This document shows, piece by piece, positions 23,576 to 35,779 of a stretch of 64,000 nucleotides of DNA; within the stretch, counting starts at the first letter, position 1; each line of letters starts with the position of its first letter. The notes under the pieces are model-generated. The model ran no database searches, had not been told where the DNA came from, and saw only the letters and a list, made by a program, of their open reading frames with translations. The stretch comes from Calliopum simillimum (Eukaryota > Arthropoda > Insecta > Diptera > Lauxaniidae): the NCBI GenBank assembly GCA_951812925.1, contig OX638368.1, positions 10,619,994 to 10,683,993 on the forward strand, given 5' to 3'. The position numbers and the translations under genes were made by a program.

Positions 23576-24872
23576 CCCATGTGCCAAACGGACTCGTTTC
23601 GGATCCGTAACGGGTTCATATTTTCGTTCTTTTTATCCGTTACGGAATCCGTTACGTATCCGTTACTGATCCGTTTGCGGGAAGGATTTCTAAAAAAAAA
23701 ACGAATCGTTTTTTCTTCTTTTATGGATCCGTTTCGAACCTGTAACGTACATCAAAAACGATTTCAAAACGGATTCGCTTATAATAATCCCAGTGTGCCA
23801 AACGGACTCGTTTCGGATCCGCAACGGGTTCATATTTTCGTTCTTTTTATCCGTTACGGAATCCGTTACGTATCCGTTACTGATCCGTTTGCGGGAAGGA
23901 TTCCTAAAAAAAAAACGAATCGTTTTTTCTTCTTTTATGGATCCGTTTCGAACCTGTAACGTACATCAAAAACGAATTCAAAACGGATTCGCTTTTAATA
24001 ATGTTAATGCTGCTTATAAAAAAAAAGAAAACAGGGTGAAGCGCTTATTTTTAATTAAAAAAAAACAAAATAACAAAAAAAAAAAAAAAAATTACTACTA
24101 GCCCGGCCGTGAGTCGAACTCAGGCTCCCGGGGTATTACTCTTTCATACACGAGACGTTAGACAACTAGGCTATTGACCGATATGATGTTTACTTAACTG
24201 ATGTAGACTTATTTGATGTTGAGATTTTAAGTTTGTTTTTTTATAAGTATTCTGTGTTGTTTTTCTTCCCTTCTTTTGATAAAAAATGTTATATACTCAA
24301 ATTTGGAATCAAAAACATTTTTTCAAACAGAGTTTGAAAAGTTTACAAAAAATCATACGCAATAAAATAAAAAGAAAAAAAAACAAATCAAAAATATTTT
24401 TTTTATCATAAAAATTAAATAAACAAATCCGTTTTGAGTTCGTATTTGAAGTATTTACGGAATCGAAACGGATTTGCCCAGGTTCGAATCCTACCAGAGG
24501 TGGATTTTTACCCTTTATTTTTCTTCCTTTTTTTTCTTTTTATTATTTTTTAATTGCTAATAGGCGCATCAAAACGGTTTTTTTCTGTAAATATACAGCA
24601 TTAACATATTTAAAAGCAAATACGTTTTAAATTCGTTTTTACATAAGTTTCGGATTCGAAACGGGCCCGCACTGCGGAATTTAATTTTTTTTTATTCGCT
24701 AATAAGCGCTTCAAAATGTTTTTTTTTTTATCTAAACAAAGCGTTTTGAATTCGTTTTTGATGTACGTTACGGGTTCGAAATGCATCCGTTACCGCGGAT
24801 TACGTTTTTTATGCCTTTATGAACTCGTAATGGATTCGAAACGGATCCTCATCCGTTTTTGTGCACATTGGG
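23576..24872. mobile_element. 1.3-kb element of family M3 with ATCCGTTACG subrepeats
   Basis: Starts CCCATGTGCCAAACGG and ends in the complement of CCCAATGTGCACAAAAACGG. The left arm carries a 213-bp direct duplication: the terminus recurs at 23789 followed by nearly the same sequence. The right arm contains the complementary CGTTACGGGTTCGAAA-type blocks. Frames through the left arm are repeat artefacts. The interior includes a tRNA-like stretch (24101-24180) and another box-B-like GGTTCGAATCC near 24482. A related host copy at about 22935-22970 seems to be an empty site. Confidence 0.7.
24101..24180 (-). other. tRNA-like stretch inside the M3 element
   Basis: Read on the minus strand there is a box-A-like TAGCCTAGTTG followed, about 50 bases on, by a box-B-like GAGTTCGACTC. 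The acceptor arms do not pair convincingly and the T arm is imperfect, so this is more likely a tRNA-derived relic or a chance internal promoter than a working tRNA. Confidence 0.35.
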
Positions 24873-26679
24873 AGAAAGCATGAAAAATCTCAAGCACCCC
24901 TGATCAAAATTCATATTTTGAGATAAGTTTTGCTAAAAAGTAAATTTATTTAATTTTTTTTTTTTTTTTTTTTTTAGTTTTTGGAACAGCCTTCCGATAC
25001 ATTTTTTTACTTTTTTTATTTATGTGTATTTTTACCTTGTTTTTTGTGTTTTTGTTGTTTTACTCAAAAACACTGAACAGTAAGCTCCGACCATCAATGT
25101 ATTTTCATTGTTGGTAGCTAATAAAATAAATTTATTTTTTGTACCATCCTAACATATACATATATGTGTGCGTTTTGTGCTGCGAAATTATTCGTTAAAA
25201 GGCCAAATTTGTGTTGGCAACTTGTAAAGATTTTTGGTGTATTTTCGGCCAATAAAGAACAACAACAACAAGAATAATGACACCAACATACCAGCAGCAT
25301 CACCAGCAATAACTGAAAAACACAATAACAAGTAAAAGTTTTTAATGCAATTTTGTTAACAACAAACGCACGAGTTCTTCAACAAAAAGCGAATAAAACT
25401 TGAAAGATTTGAAAGTAGAGACATAAGAAATGGAGACACACAAACGACAGTGAGAAAGAGAAGAGAATACATATAACGCCCTATGGCTAAACATATGTTT
25501 TGTTGAAGTTTTTCCATGTAGTGCAAAATTGTCACTAATTTCGTGTAAATTTGTTTTATCCTTCGAGCAAAAGAGAGAAGTTTTTCAAAATTCGTAGGAA
25601 ATACCGGATTTACTTTTAATAAAGGTTAGAATGGTAAGAATAAAATATGTTTGTATGTAGGTGAGATGGTAGCAAAGATGACATGCAATTTAATTATTTA
25701 AGCATAAACAACCAAAGACGTCTGTTGATGTGTTAATTCCAGTCGAAAGGCCATCATCGTGGATTACGAAAGCTGAGTCAGACGCACACACACACACATA
25801 CACACATACGCACACACAGTCTTAAAACGCGTGCGACCAAAATGCGTGTTTCCTTCATGCGATTCATTCTCTTACAGTCATTCATTTATACAGTCATTTA
25901 TTAATACAGCACAAATGCTTCCGTTTCCTTTAGAATACTGTATGTCCATTAGGAAATAAGCTAACAGTGCACAGCCAATTCTTTTATGAAAATTCGGTAC
26001 CTTTTGCGATGACTTTTCTTAACAATTTTCGAATATTTCGATGTTTTCGTACTATTGAATGATAATTTTTTAAACCTGGATGATTCTACCCACGAGGGAA
26101 TATTTTGCGGCTGACCTAATTTTATATATTTTTTGTTACAATATAAATGTAGGATTTGGACAAGACGGGCGAAGACAACTTAGATTTAACCGGCAACATT
26201 AGTAGAAAGATAGGGAACAACACTAATTGACATGACAAGCAGACAACATTGACAATGCAAAATTGAACGAACAAATGACGAAGCATCAGATTTAAAAACT
26301 AACGAACGAACAGTTGAAGTTGAGCAGTTGGCGTAGAAAGTTGTAGTGAACGGACTTGCGATAAAAAGAAGAATTGTTGAACTTAAAATTAAAAACTGAA
26401 ACTGTTGTTGAATTCATTTTATTTAGCTTAAATAACTATTCAATATTAAAACTATATTAATAAAATTGTTCTTACTTTAAATTAAACAAAAGTGTCTTCA
26501 TTGAAATAAGAATAAAATAAAAGAGTGAAACCACAAAAATATCATTGATTTATGATCAAAACTAAATATCTAAATTGTTTCTACTATGACACTGAAAACT
26601 AGCTCGATCCCAAATATTTCATGGAAAATTGTATTTCAAAATCTCAGACTCCTGGAATGTCTGGCATTTGTTGAAAAAA
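24873..26679. other. Intergenic sequence with microsatellite; possible unique stretch
   Basis: A T-run lies near 24955-24976. From 25780 to 25860 there is a CA-rich microsatellite. From about 26150 to 26400 the sequence is less AT-rich, has no homopolymers and reads like unique DNA (perhaps a leader or regulatory region), but no frame or splice structure supports a gene. Confidence 0.4.
25784..25820. repeat. CA microsatellite
   Basis: A run of (CA)n with interruptions by TA and CG. Confidence 0.9.
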
Positions 26680-27520
26680 AATTTTGGAAATTATCAGAAA
26701 TATACCCGACGCTTCCCAAGGGTTTTGGAACCATTTATCTAAGCAAATTTACTGCACCAATTGATAGTAAGAGGTCAAAGAAAAATTTTGAAAAATGTCA
26801 GGAATGTCTACGACAAATTTTATGACTTTAGGTCCCATTTATCAAAAAAATTTGATTGCTCCAATTGATAGGAAAAGGTCGAAGAAAAAATTTAGAAACT
26901 CTCAGTGGTGTTCCTGCCACCTTTAAGGAGTTTTGGTCCCATTTATCAAAACACTTTGATTACTTCAATTGATAGGAAAAGGTCGAAGAAAAAATTTGGA
27001 AACTGTCATGGGTGTTCCTGACATCTTTGAGGAATTTCGGTTCCATTTAAAAAAAAAAATTATTGCACTAGTCGAAAGGGAGAGGTTGAAGAAAATTTTT
27101 TGAAACTGTAAGGGGTGTCCCCGACACCTTTTAGGAATTTTGGTCTTATTTTTGAAGAAAATTTAACAGCATCAGTCGATAGGGAGAGATTAAAGAAATA
27201 TTTTGAAAACTCTTAGGGGTGTATGTGCCCTTCTTAGGAGTTTTGGTCCCTTTTTTTAAAAAAATGTATTGCTCTAATCGATAGGAAAAGGTCGGAGAAA
27301 AATTTTTTTTAACTATCAAGGCTGTGCCCAACCCTTCTTAGCAGTTTTAGTCCCATTTTAAAAAAAAAATTATTGCTCCAATTGATAGGGAAAAGTCGAA
27401 GAAAAATTTTGGAAACTGTCAGGTGTGCCTCCGATACCTTTTAGAAGTTTTGGTTCCATTTTTCGAAAAAATTTTATTGCATCAGTCGATAAGGAGAATA
27501 TCAAGACAAATTTTTGAAGA
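26680..27520. repeat. 104-bp tandem array, about 8 units
   Basis: The block GGTCGAAGAAAAA or a close variant recurs at about 26773, 26877, 26981, 27083, 27188, 27290, 27394 and 27499, a steady step of 102-105 bp. Each unit also has a TTTTGGTCCCATTT block and a CAATTGATAGGAAAAG block. Units differ by point changes, so the array is not young. Open frames on either strand (for example 26586-26825) are produced by the repeat. Confidence 0.9.
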
Positions 27521-28703
27521 TGAAGCTGCCTTCTTCTTGCTTTGTTTTAACAAAGTACAAAACTTGTGAGTGTTACTGAAGACACTATGGTATCTTTGCA
27601 TACGTCTCAGTTTTATGATGTCCTTGCCACCTTCATTTATAATTCAATTTCCTACTTAGTATATTCTTCGACACTAAAGTATGTATTACAAGCAAAAGCA
27701 CAACAACAACAACAACAACAAAAACAAAAGATCTGAGTTCAACATAAAAGAAGCAAAGGACCATGACGCTGAAAACAAAAAACTCAATTATGCGGCATCG
27801 CTTGACCGTAACGCATAAATTCTTGTTTCTTCATCCTGCGTGCGTCTGACATTGCGCGCGCGTTTTCGTTTACGTTAACTACAAAACTTTTACTTCAGCA
27901 GTAGGTACGTAAGCAGGTTGGATACCGTACCGAACAGAACGACGAATGTTCCACAACTCCTTTGCTGCCTAGCGCACAATGTAATTTCACAGCAAATTTC
28001 AACGTGATTAGGCTTAATCATTGTGATGTGGCAAAAAACTCAGCTAAACGATGCTATAACGACTATTCTGATGACGTTGTTGATGTTGCGATGCGATGCG
28101 ATGATGCTGATGTTGATACCGATGCCAATGCCGAGGCAACAAAAGTGTTGTGTCGTATTCAGGGCAAAATTTAATATGGTGCTAAAACAAACGAAATTGG
28201 TGCAAAATTAAGTGAAAGTGTTATGGCCAACTTGGGTGCCTATTCGCCTCTTTGTGCGGAATATGTACGTGTCTATGTTTGTTTGGGCATTTGCATGTGT
28301 CAGTTTAAGGCAGAACCCTACTCAAAGTAGGCTTGGCATTAGAATTGCACATAGGTATTAGAGTAGAGACATAGGTCACCCAATTTAAAAGTGAAAAATG
28401 GTTAAAGCTGCTTAAAAATTCAATGAAAATGAAATGAAAATAAGAACTATAATTGCTGATGTAGATAGAAGTAAATTATTAGATATGTATATGCTTAGGT
28501 GAGTGTTCATACGATTTATTTGAAAAAAAATTTAGAATTTCTGTAATAACATCTAAAAATTCGGCAGGATGCTATCTAGAAAGTAAGCTTAGATTTTTTT
28601 ATAATTTTTTTAAGTGTCATTTAAAGGTCATTAGTAAGTTTTTTATCTTATTCTGACATCAAAGACAATCGAAATGAATCGTACGATATCTTAAATTTGT
28701 TGT
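27521..28703. other. Intergenic sequence, partly unique
   Basis: A (CAA)n run lies at about 27699-27725. The stretch at about 27780-28170 is GC-richer than its surroundings and contains GCGCGCGTTTTCG and GATGATGCTGATG-like repeats. The two overlapping open stretches there (27962-28211) look like simple-sequence artefacts rather than a gene. Confidence 0.4.
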
Positions 28704-28931
28704 CTTAGCTTATAGCATATAAAAGATATTATATGATTTGCCCAAATGCAGAAGCAGTTAAAAAACTAAAATATTTTTTTAGGGATATTGATATTTTTGG
28801 AGAGCTAACGAATCCAAAAATACCATTATAAAAAAAAAAAAATTTTGCTTTTAACTGTTTTTGCATTTGGGCGACTAATATCTCTAAAAAAGCATCAATA
28901 ATAACAGATATATATATAGCTTTCAGCTAAG
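28704..28931. mobile_element. 228-bp inverted-repeat MITE
   Basis: Starts CTTAGCTTATAGC and ends in GCTTTCAGCTAAG. The inner arms share TTTGCCCAAATGCAGAAGC and its partner GCATTTGGGCG. It is non-coding. No other copy was noticed in this window. Confidence 0.65.
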
Positions 28932-29259
28932 TTTACCAAAATTATTGCATCTTCGAAATTTGTCCCCAACGTAACACTATAAAGCTACATTTTGGATAAA
29001 TTAAGATTAAAATCAAAACCTCACGCTGCTTTACGATATCATCCGCAGACTTTCTAGCCGAGAATTCCAACAAAATCCCCAAATCAAAATGGAAATCGAT
29101 AATTTTATATTGAACTAATTAACCAATCATTTTTGCAATTTTTCAACAAGAGACGAAAGCAACTGTTAACATGGAAATTGATTACATATGTTTCGGCTAC
29201 TTCCACATACATATTTATAAATTTTTCATATATAAACATGTATATAGCCTCATCAGATC

Positions 29260-29690
29260 AGTTTTAGTTAAATCTTGCCAGAAACCGTACTCGAACGAAA
29301 TGGAAATCTTTTAGCATCCATGGAAGCTCAACTAAAGCGATAACAAGAATACTTTTGTAGAATACTAAGCCATATTTCCACCACTAAAATTCTCCATCCT
29401 CTGCACTCTAGAATCTGGAGCTTCACAAGTATCGATGGATAGGTCTTACTCTGCAGAAACCACACAGTAAAGTCTGGCTTCAGACCTTTGAGTGGAATCC
29501 ACAAGAGCTTAGATTACGTGTTAGACAAAGAACCACCTGGAAAAGGTCGTTGAAGAAAGAAATCGAAGAATTGGAATGTCGTAGAAGAGCTTAAAGTCAT
29601 GAAAATGAATTGTGACAAATGAAAACGTTTCATTTTGGCCCTATGCTCATCCTAGGAGTTCCAGGGGAATACAGATATAGTGTCGAATTC
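29260..29690 (+). pseudogene. RTE-type LINE 3' end
   Basis: The plus strand reads FEWNPQELRLRVRQRTTWKR near 29488-29547. This is the WNPQG-R-RGRP-TWRR box of the RTE-type ORF2 C-terminus in decayed form. It runs on through KKEIEELE into stops, then into the tail GGCCCTATGCTCATCCTAGG shared with 12960-13040 and 56390-56425. Upstream sequence to about 29260 is probably more of the same ORF but is frameshifted. It is a 5'-truncated, dead copy. Confidence 0.65.
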
Positions 29691-29920
29691 ATTCCGACAC
29701 CGACCCAAAAGTTAGAAGACGATATCTGCATATATTTTCAATCCGAAAAAAAAAGAGTGTAAGGCATATAATGGCTAAAATCATCGGAAGATTACGTGTG
29801 AATTTTTTCAGAATTTTTTGAGACATTTTATAATTCTTCCAAAATTGGTCAAAAAAAAAATTAAAAAAGTTTCGAAAATCCGGGAAAAAATCACACGTAT
29901 TTTCTGAATAATTTCAATTT

Positions 29921-31794
29921 TAGCTAATTGCATGCGCTTTCTAAGCGTGTATTTAGTTCGTAGGGTTTCAAAGGATTTCGCAAAATTCTGGACCTTTAAA
30001 GTTGATATTTTAAAATTTTTTCCTAAATTTTGACTTTGGCAGCCATTTTAGTATCAAAAAAGCCTTATGAACATACCATTTTATAATTTTTTTTGAAATT
30101 TTCGTTAAATTTTCTTTAATTCGGTAGTACATTTATTATACCAATTATTTAATTTGAGATCAGAAAAAAATATTTTTCTATGTAACACACGGTTTACTCG
30201 CATGCATTACAATGCATATGATGTGCACGCTGCACCTATCGTTAAAATTGAAAATGAAAAAAACCTTGCTCCCAGGGGCTAAAAAGTTTCCTATTAGTGT
30301 AAGTATCAAGCATAAAAAATGTTGGTTCCGATCGGAAAATATTTGATCGTGCCGCAAGGCCGTTAAAGGTCGGAAAAAGCGCTATTTATGTATATGGAAA
30401 ATGGAACCTTAATCGCAAGAATCAGTCCTATCTTTGAAACTATTTGAGATAATTATCATTCTAAAAAAAGCAAATTTGTCATATCTCTGAAACTATTTGA
30501 CACAGGTGTTCGCATCACTTTATCCAAAATCAAATCTTATCCACCTGTGCCAAATAATTTGAGAGATATAACAAATTTGTTTTTCTTTAAATGAGGGGGC
30601 GTGGCTCCGCCCGTTTTTTTGAAAATTTTTTCCCAATGCCAATTAGATATGTACCAAACCTCATTTACCTGAGTCATATATTTTCAGAGATACGACAAAT
30701 TTCGGTTTGTGGGGGCGTGGCACTGCCCATTTTTTATTGGATACTATTTACTCAAGCATTATTCATATATGTACTAAATCTTATCTTCCTATGTTAAATA
30801 TTTCCAAAGATGGGATTGAATGTTTCCTTATTTTCATATAAATAGAGTTTTTCCGACCTTTAACGGCCTGGTGGCACGGTCAAGTATTTTCCGATCGGGA
30901 CCAAATTTTATTTGCATGGTGTTTATACTTAGAAAACCAAAATAAGAACAGAAAAAATTACTGTTTTAACATTTTTACAGTGTCATATCCTGTTCACTTC
31001 ACATTACCTGAAATCAAATCTTATTCATATGTGTCAAATAGTTTCAGAGACATGACAAATTTGATTTTTTTAGAAGGAGGGGGCGTGACCCCGCCCATTT
31101 TTTAACAAAAATTTTTTCCCAGTGCCAATTGCATATGTACCGAGTCTCATTACCCTGAGTCCAATATTTTCAGAGATACAAGAATTTCGAGTCGAGGGGG
31201 CGTGGCATCGCCCATTTTTTTACTGGATGCAAATAACTTAAGCATTGTTCATACACATACCAAATCTCATTCACTGACCTCAAATAGTTTCAAATATAGG
31301 ACTGATTCTTGCGATTAAGGCCCCATTTTTCCATATAAATAGCGTTTTTCCGACCTTCAACGGCCTTGCGGCACGGTCGAATATTTTCTGATCGGAACCA
31401 AAATTTTTATGCTTGATACTTACACCAACAGGAAACTTTTTAGCCACTGGGAGCAAGGTTTTTTTAATTTCTAATTTTTCCCATACAACTAATGATAGGT
31501 CTACTGCACATCTACTAGGGTCTTCAGACGGATTGTACTTGAATAGTATTATTTCTGACCTCAACTAAAAAAATTTGTAAGACAAATGTACTACCGAATT
31601 AAAGGAAATTTAGCGAAAATTCCAAAAAAAGTTATAAAAAGATATGTTAATAGGACATTTTCAATACTAAACTGGCCGCTAAAGTCAAAAATAGAAAAAA
31701 AATTTTAAATAACTTTAAAGGTCTAGAACTTTCTGAATTCCTTTTGAACCTTATAAATAAAATACATTCTTAGTAAGTTCATGCAATTAGCTTA
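29921..31794. mobile_element. 1.9-kb element with ~520-bp inverted arms
   Basis: The left arm (29921 to about 30451) and right arm (about 31277-31794) are inverted copies. They start TAGCTAATTGCATG outside and share CGGTAGTACATTT, TTGCTCCCAGGGGCTAAAAA-like and GACCTTTAACGGCC-like blocks. Between them is a direct duplication of about 490 bp. It has the GGGGGCGTGGCTCCGCCC motif at 30594 and 31080 and TTTTTCCGACCTT at about 30847 and 31346. No transposase is visible. Frames such as 30591-30797 and 31280-31564 reflect the repeat. A diverged M1-like MITE lies at its left edge (29730-29945). Confidence 0.7.
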
Positions 31795-33299
31795 AGCTTT
31801 TCTATAATTATACTTTCTCTAAGACATTAGAATGACCACACAATAAAATTTTTTTTGTAAAAAAGTCAGAAATTCAGTTTTAACATTCCTCAGGGTTACA
31901 TTTTAGACGCAGGTTAAATTTTTTGTAAGTCTAGGCCTCCTCTATCACCTCCCAAAAGCTTCGTAACTTTATGCGATAAGCCCTATATATGATGAATTTC
32001 CGAGCCACAATTCAAAATGTATCAACTGCAACAACTTAACGGTGACTAATTGCTAGATATAATTTCTTTCTATTTTTAATAATTAATTTAACACTTTAAG
32101 TTAAACTTTCAGTGATGGTAAAATTCAATTTTTTTAATTCCCAACAAAATGGCAGCCAATTCATATTACGACATTATTTTTGCAGCACTTGTGAATTAAT
32201 TTTATTTTTGTGTTTTTTATTTGTTGTTTCGATTTTTGCGCATTATGCTCAAGTCCAGCAGGAAAACAAATTCTCTGACGTTAAACAATTTCTAACTCGT
32301 AATGTAAATATACAACTATTGGTCAAAGTTGTGTATTTATGTAAGCATTTTTTAATTATTGTCTACTTATTTGTCCATCATAATTGAATTTTTTACTTTG
32401 GCAATGTAAATTAAGTACAAATATTCATTTAAATAAAATACATAAAAAAAAACAAACAAAACATATTATGTAAATTTTTACAATTCACACAAACAAAAAC
32501 AAAGACTAATTGAGATAAATTATTTAAAATATCAAATGAGTAAATGTTTTTTCCGACGACAACAAAACCAACGAATTACATCTTTACATAACAATTGCGG
32601 CTTTCCATTGAATGTTCATTGATCTTTTGCTGTGGTATAAATCACTCTAATGTTTTTGTTATAACCATGTAGCACCTGCACGCCTGCGCAGTGCTTTTGT
32701 TGCTGCTTGAACTCTACTACGACTACGGTTGAACGAATTTAATTTTCTTTCTCACTCTCTCTCGCTCTCTCTGTCACTCTCTCTGTCATTCCTCTGCATA
32801 CGAGTACATTTTCTTTACTAATATCTATTGTTCTGCGTCATTGGCTTTTAACAGCGTTTACGCTTGCGCACCGGCATTGAATGCATACATACACTCAAAG
32901 TATTCAGAGGATAAGATTTGCTTACAAATCACCGCATTAACTTAACTAATAAGCACCACAATTTTTACATAGAATTGTTTTGAAATGTAAAAGTAAATAA
33001 CAACAATGTTTTTTTGTTTTTTTACTGCAATATGTCACGACATGCGGCACAGTGGAGTCGAATAAATAGTTTTTGTACATTTTAATACTTTTCGACCTTT
33101 TCTAGATGTGTCGCAAAATTCTTAATGCTTTTGAGGATGTAGACTAAAACTGCCACGCCACTTGGAAAGTTAATTTCATTTGCTACAACTTTTCCGAAGA
33201 AACCGTCGCAAAATTCTTAGTACCTTAGAAGAACAGGAACTTTTTTTTACATCTCAGTGCAATTTTAACAGGAACTTTTTTACATCTCTGTGCAATTTC
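31795..33299. other. Intergenic sequence with CT-rich microsatellite
   Basis: AT-rich overall. At 32744-32793 there is a (CT)n-rich tract made of CTCTCTCTGTCACT-like units, within a GC-richer stretch (32600-32900) that may be unique regulatory DNA. No coding region is supported. The open frame at 32112-32387 has no recognisable domain. Confidence 0.45.
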
Positions 33300-33605
33300 A
33301 ATAGTCTACCATAAATGTTTTCCTTCCAGCATACCCAGATATTCTTCGCTTTTACTATGAAGCCTTCGGGTGACCATCAGAAACTTTTGGGTTTCCCTGG
33401 AAACTATCAGTTAAGGCTAGTTAATAGTTCACCATATATGTTTCATTCTAGTATATCTAGATATTCTTCGTTTTGACTAAGAAGCCTTTGAGGTTTTTAT
33501 CCCTGAAAGCTATCAATTATGGCTTTTTTATTGTCATCCATAGCTGTTTTCCCTCTAGCATACCCAAGAAGCATTCATTTTGACTATGAAGCCTTTTGTT
33601 GACGT
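33300..33605. repeat. Satellite S1 fragment (reverse of the 51270 array)
   Basis: Three degenerate units with the block AGATATTCTTCG at about 33337, 33459 and (variant) 33566. Each has CTACCATA and GAAGCCTTCGGG-type blocks. In complement this is the same unit as the array at 51270-52010. Confidence 0.7.
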
Positions 33606-33774
33606 CACGCCCCCTGCATCCGAAATTTGTTGTATCTCTGGAAATATTTGACTCAGGTAAATAAGATTTGATTCATATCTTATTGGCACTGGGAGAAAAA
33701 TGTTCCAAATAAATGGGCTGGGAAACGCACAGGTGAATAAGATTTGATTTCAGAATAGTTTCGGAGGCATGAAA

Positions 33775-34565
33775 AATTAGGTTTTTTTAGAATGAGTGGG
33801 TGTGGCCACGTCCATTTTTATTGAACATTTTTTTCCAGTGCTTATTAGATACGTACCAAATGTCATTTACCTGAATCAAATATTTTCAGAAATACGACAA
33901 ATTTTGGTTGGAAGGGGCGTGGCGATGCCCATTTTTTATTGCATACTATTTATTCAAGTATTGTTCATATGTGTATCAAGTCTCATCCTCCTATATCAAA
34001 TAGTTTAAAAGATTAGATTAATTCTTTCGACTAAAGCCACATATTTTCACAAATCGTCGGGTTAAAACTACAAATAGACATCAAAATTTTCATGTTTTGA
34101 GAAAAAAGTGTTTCTTTGAAATCGTTTTTTGTATGGGATTTTGCAGTTTTCTGCTTTTTATTCTTCATATAAAATTGGATTGGGACTACATTTCAAAACA
34201 CCGACTAAACTGGGGCATAGAACCGTTTTTTCTTCATGTTTCTGTATACTTAACTCAATGTCTAGTTGTAGTTTTAACCCGACGATTTGTGAAAATATGT
34301 GGCTTTAGTCGAAAGCATTAATGCAATCTTTTAAACTATTTGATATAGGAGGATGAGACTTGATACACATATGAACAATACTTGAATAAATAGTATGCAA
34401 TAAAAAATGGGCAGCGCCACGCCCCTTCCAAAGAAAATTTGTCGTATTTCTGAAAATATTTGATTCAGGTAAATGACATTTGGTACGTATCTAATAAGCA
34501 CTGGGAAAAAAATGTTCAATAAAAATGGACGTGGCCACACCCACTCATTCTAAAAAAACCTAATT
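33775..34565. mobile_element. Young palindrome: 300-bp near-identical inverted arms, 178-bp loop
   Basis: Arms run from 33775 to about 34080 and from about 34259 to 34565 and differ at only a few positions by eye. The arms contain the GGGGCGTGGC-type motif also found in the element at 29921-31794. Because of the symmetry almost the same peptide can be read forward at 33796-34008 and backward at 34331-34540. It is a shadow of the repeat, not a gene. The loop (34081-34258) is flanked by CGTCGGGTTAAAACTAC and its complement and may be a separate insertion. Confidence 0.8.
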
Positions 34566-34725
34566 TATTTTTATGATATGTAAAAAGCGTTTTTCCGACC
34601 TTTAACGGCCTGGGGGCACGGTCAAATATTTTCCGATTAGGACCAAAATTTGTATGCTTGATACTTACACCAGTAAGAAACTTTTTAGCACCTGGGAGCA
34701 AGGTTTTTCACATTTTTAATTTTTG
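34566..34725. repeat. Fragment of the 29921 element arm
   Basis: Contains CGTTTTTCCGACCTTTAACG, GGCACGGTC and CACCTGGGAGCAAGG. These are in the same order and orientation as 31340-31480, so this is a partial copy of that arm joined to the palindrome. Confidence 0.75.
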
Positions 34726-34839
34726 CGATAGGTCTACCGACCATTTTAGGGGTCAATCCAGGATAGGGAAAATATTATTCGAACAGAATAAAGTCCACAA
34801 TATATAGTATATGATTGACAATATTATATGATCGATGAT

Positions 34840-35000
34840 CTTTTCTTCATGGTCTATGGTTCATAACATATAGTCTTTGATTTGTCCTTTATGGTCTATG
34901 TTCCTTAATAAATAGTCTTTTATCTGTCTTTTGTGGACCATGAACCATAATCTATAGCCTATGATTTGTCTTTTATGGTGTATGGTCCATAAACTAAAAT
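34840..35000. repeat. 42-bp tandem array, about 4 units
   Basis: The block ATGGTCTATGGTTC or a variant recurs at about 34851, 34893, 34935 and 34977, exactly 42 bp apart. ATAGTCTTTGATTTGTC-like sequence fills each unit. Confidence 0.85.
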
Positions 35001-35779
35001 TGTTGTAGAATAAAATACAATAAAATACACAATACAATATGAGTCCATCTTGAATCCACGTGATACATGAAAATTCGGAACATTTCCGGGACGTTTTTAA
35101 ATCCGAAACGAGATGGCTCAGTCCATAACTCTCCCGTACAGTCCGGGATGGTTGGTCACCCTAAAATATTATTATTATGACTAGAATTATGCACAGATCT
35201 ATCTGGTCACTTCAAGTACATATAGCAAGCATTTCTCAAGATCCCTATCCATCGAGCAAAACTTCAGTACTGGTCCTATGTCTTATATCTTATAGACTCT
35301 TAACTCTTCTGCAAAATCTAAAGGAGTCTTCCGAGTAGTTGTTCAGTTTACTTTGGTAACAATTTAATTTCTAATGATCTGTTTACATTCTTTGAATTTT
35401 GAATAAATCTTCCCACTAAAATGTCCTGATATCTGTTTTGGATATCCTCAGGATCGTCATCTTTACCTGAGACTCTAAATTTATTTGAAGAGCTGTCCTT
35501 AAAGAACATCTATGGTTGTTCTTAAGCATGTACGCATATTATTCATAAATGGCTTCCCAAAATTTTTTGTTGTGTGTTACATATTTTAAGATAGGAAAAA
35601 TTTTGATGATTACTTAATTATGTAAATCGCATCCAAGTTCGTTGATTCCTTCAATCTCACAAACTGCAATTTCCTGCTTTCATGCCATAAATACGTTGCA
35701 GGTCGAAATGAAATGTATATGCACTATTTAAGGAAGCAAGCGATGTTACGATTTTACTAAAGTTGCTAAGTAGATCGTT
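35001..35779. other. Intergenic sequence, nothing recognised
   Basis: No open frame or repeat of note. Confidence 0.4.

Noticed and set aside
23579..24101. Two overlapping plus-strand open frames of 126 and 102 codons with identical starts
   Set aside because: They arise from a 213-bp direct duplication within an inverted-repeat element; no domain.
24101..24180. A genuine tRNA gene on the minus strand
   Set aside because: Box A and box B are present but acceptor and T stems do not pair properly.
26680..27520. CRISPR array
   Set aside because: 104-bp head-to-tail units without distinct spacers, in a eukaryotic genome; an ordinary tandem repeat.
27962..28211. Two overlapping frames with Asp/Ala or Leu/Met repeats
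   Set aside because: Simple GATGATGTTGATG-type sequence; low complexity, no start context or splice support.
33796..34540. Two open frames on opposite strands (33796-34008 and 34331-34540) encoding nearly the same hydrophobic peptide, with a third relative at 30591-30797
   Set aside because: The similarity follows from the palindrome and the shared repeat at DNA level. There is no sign of protein-level conservation.
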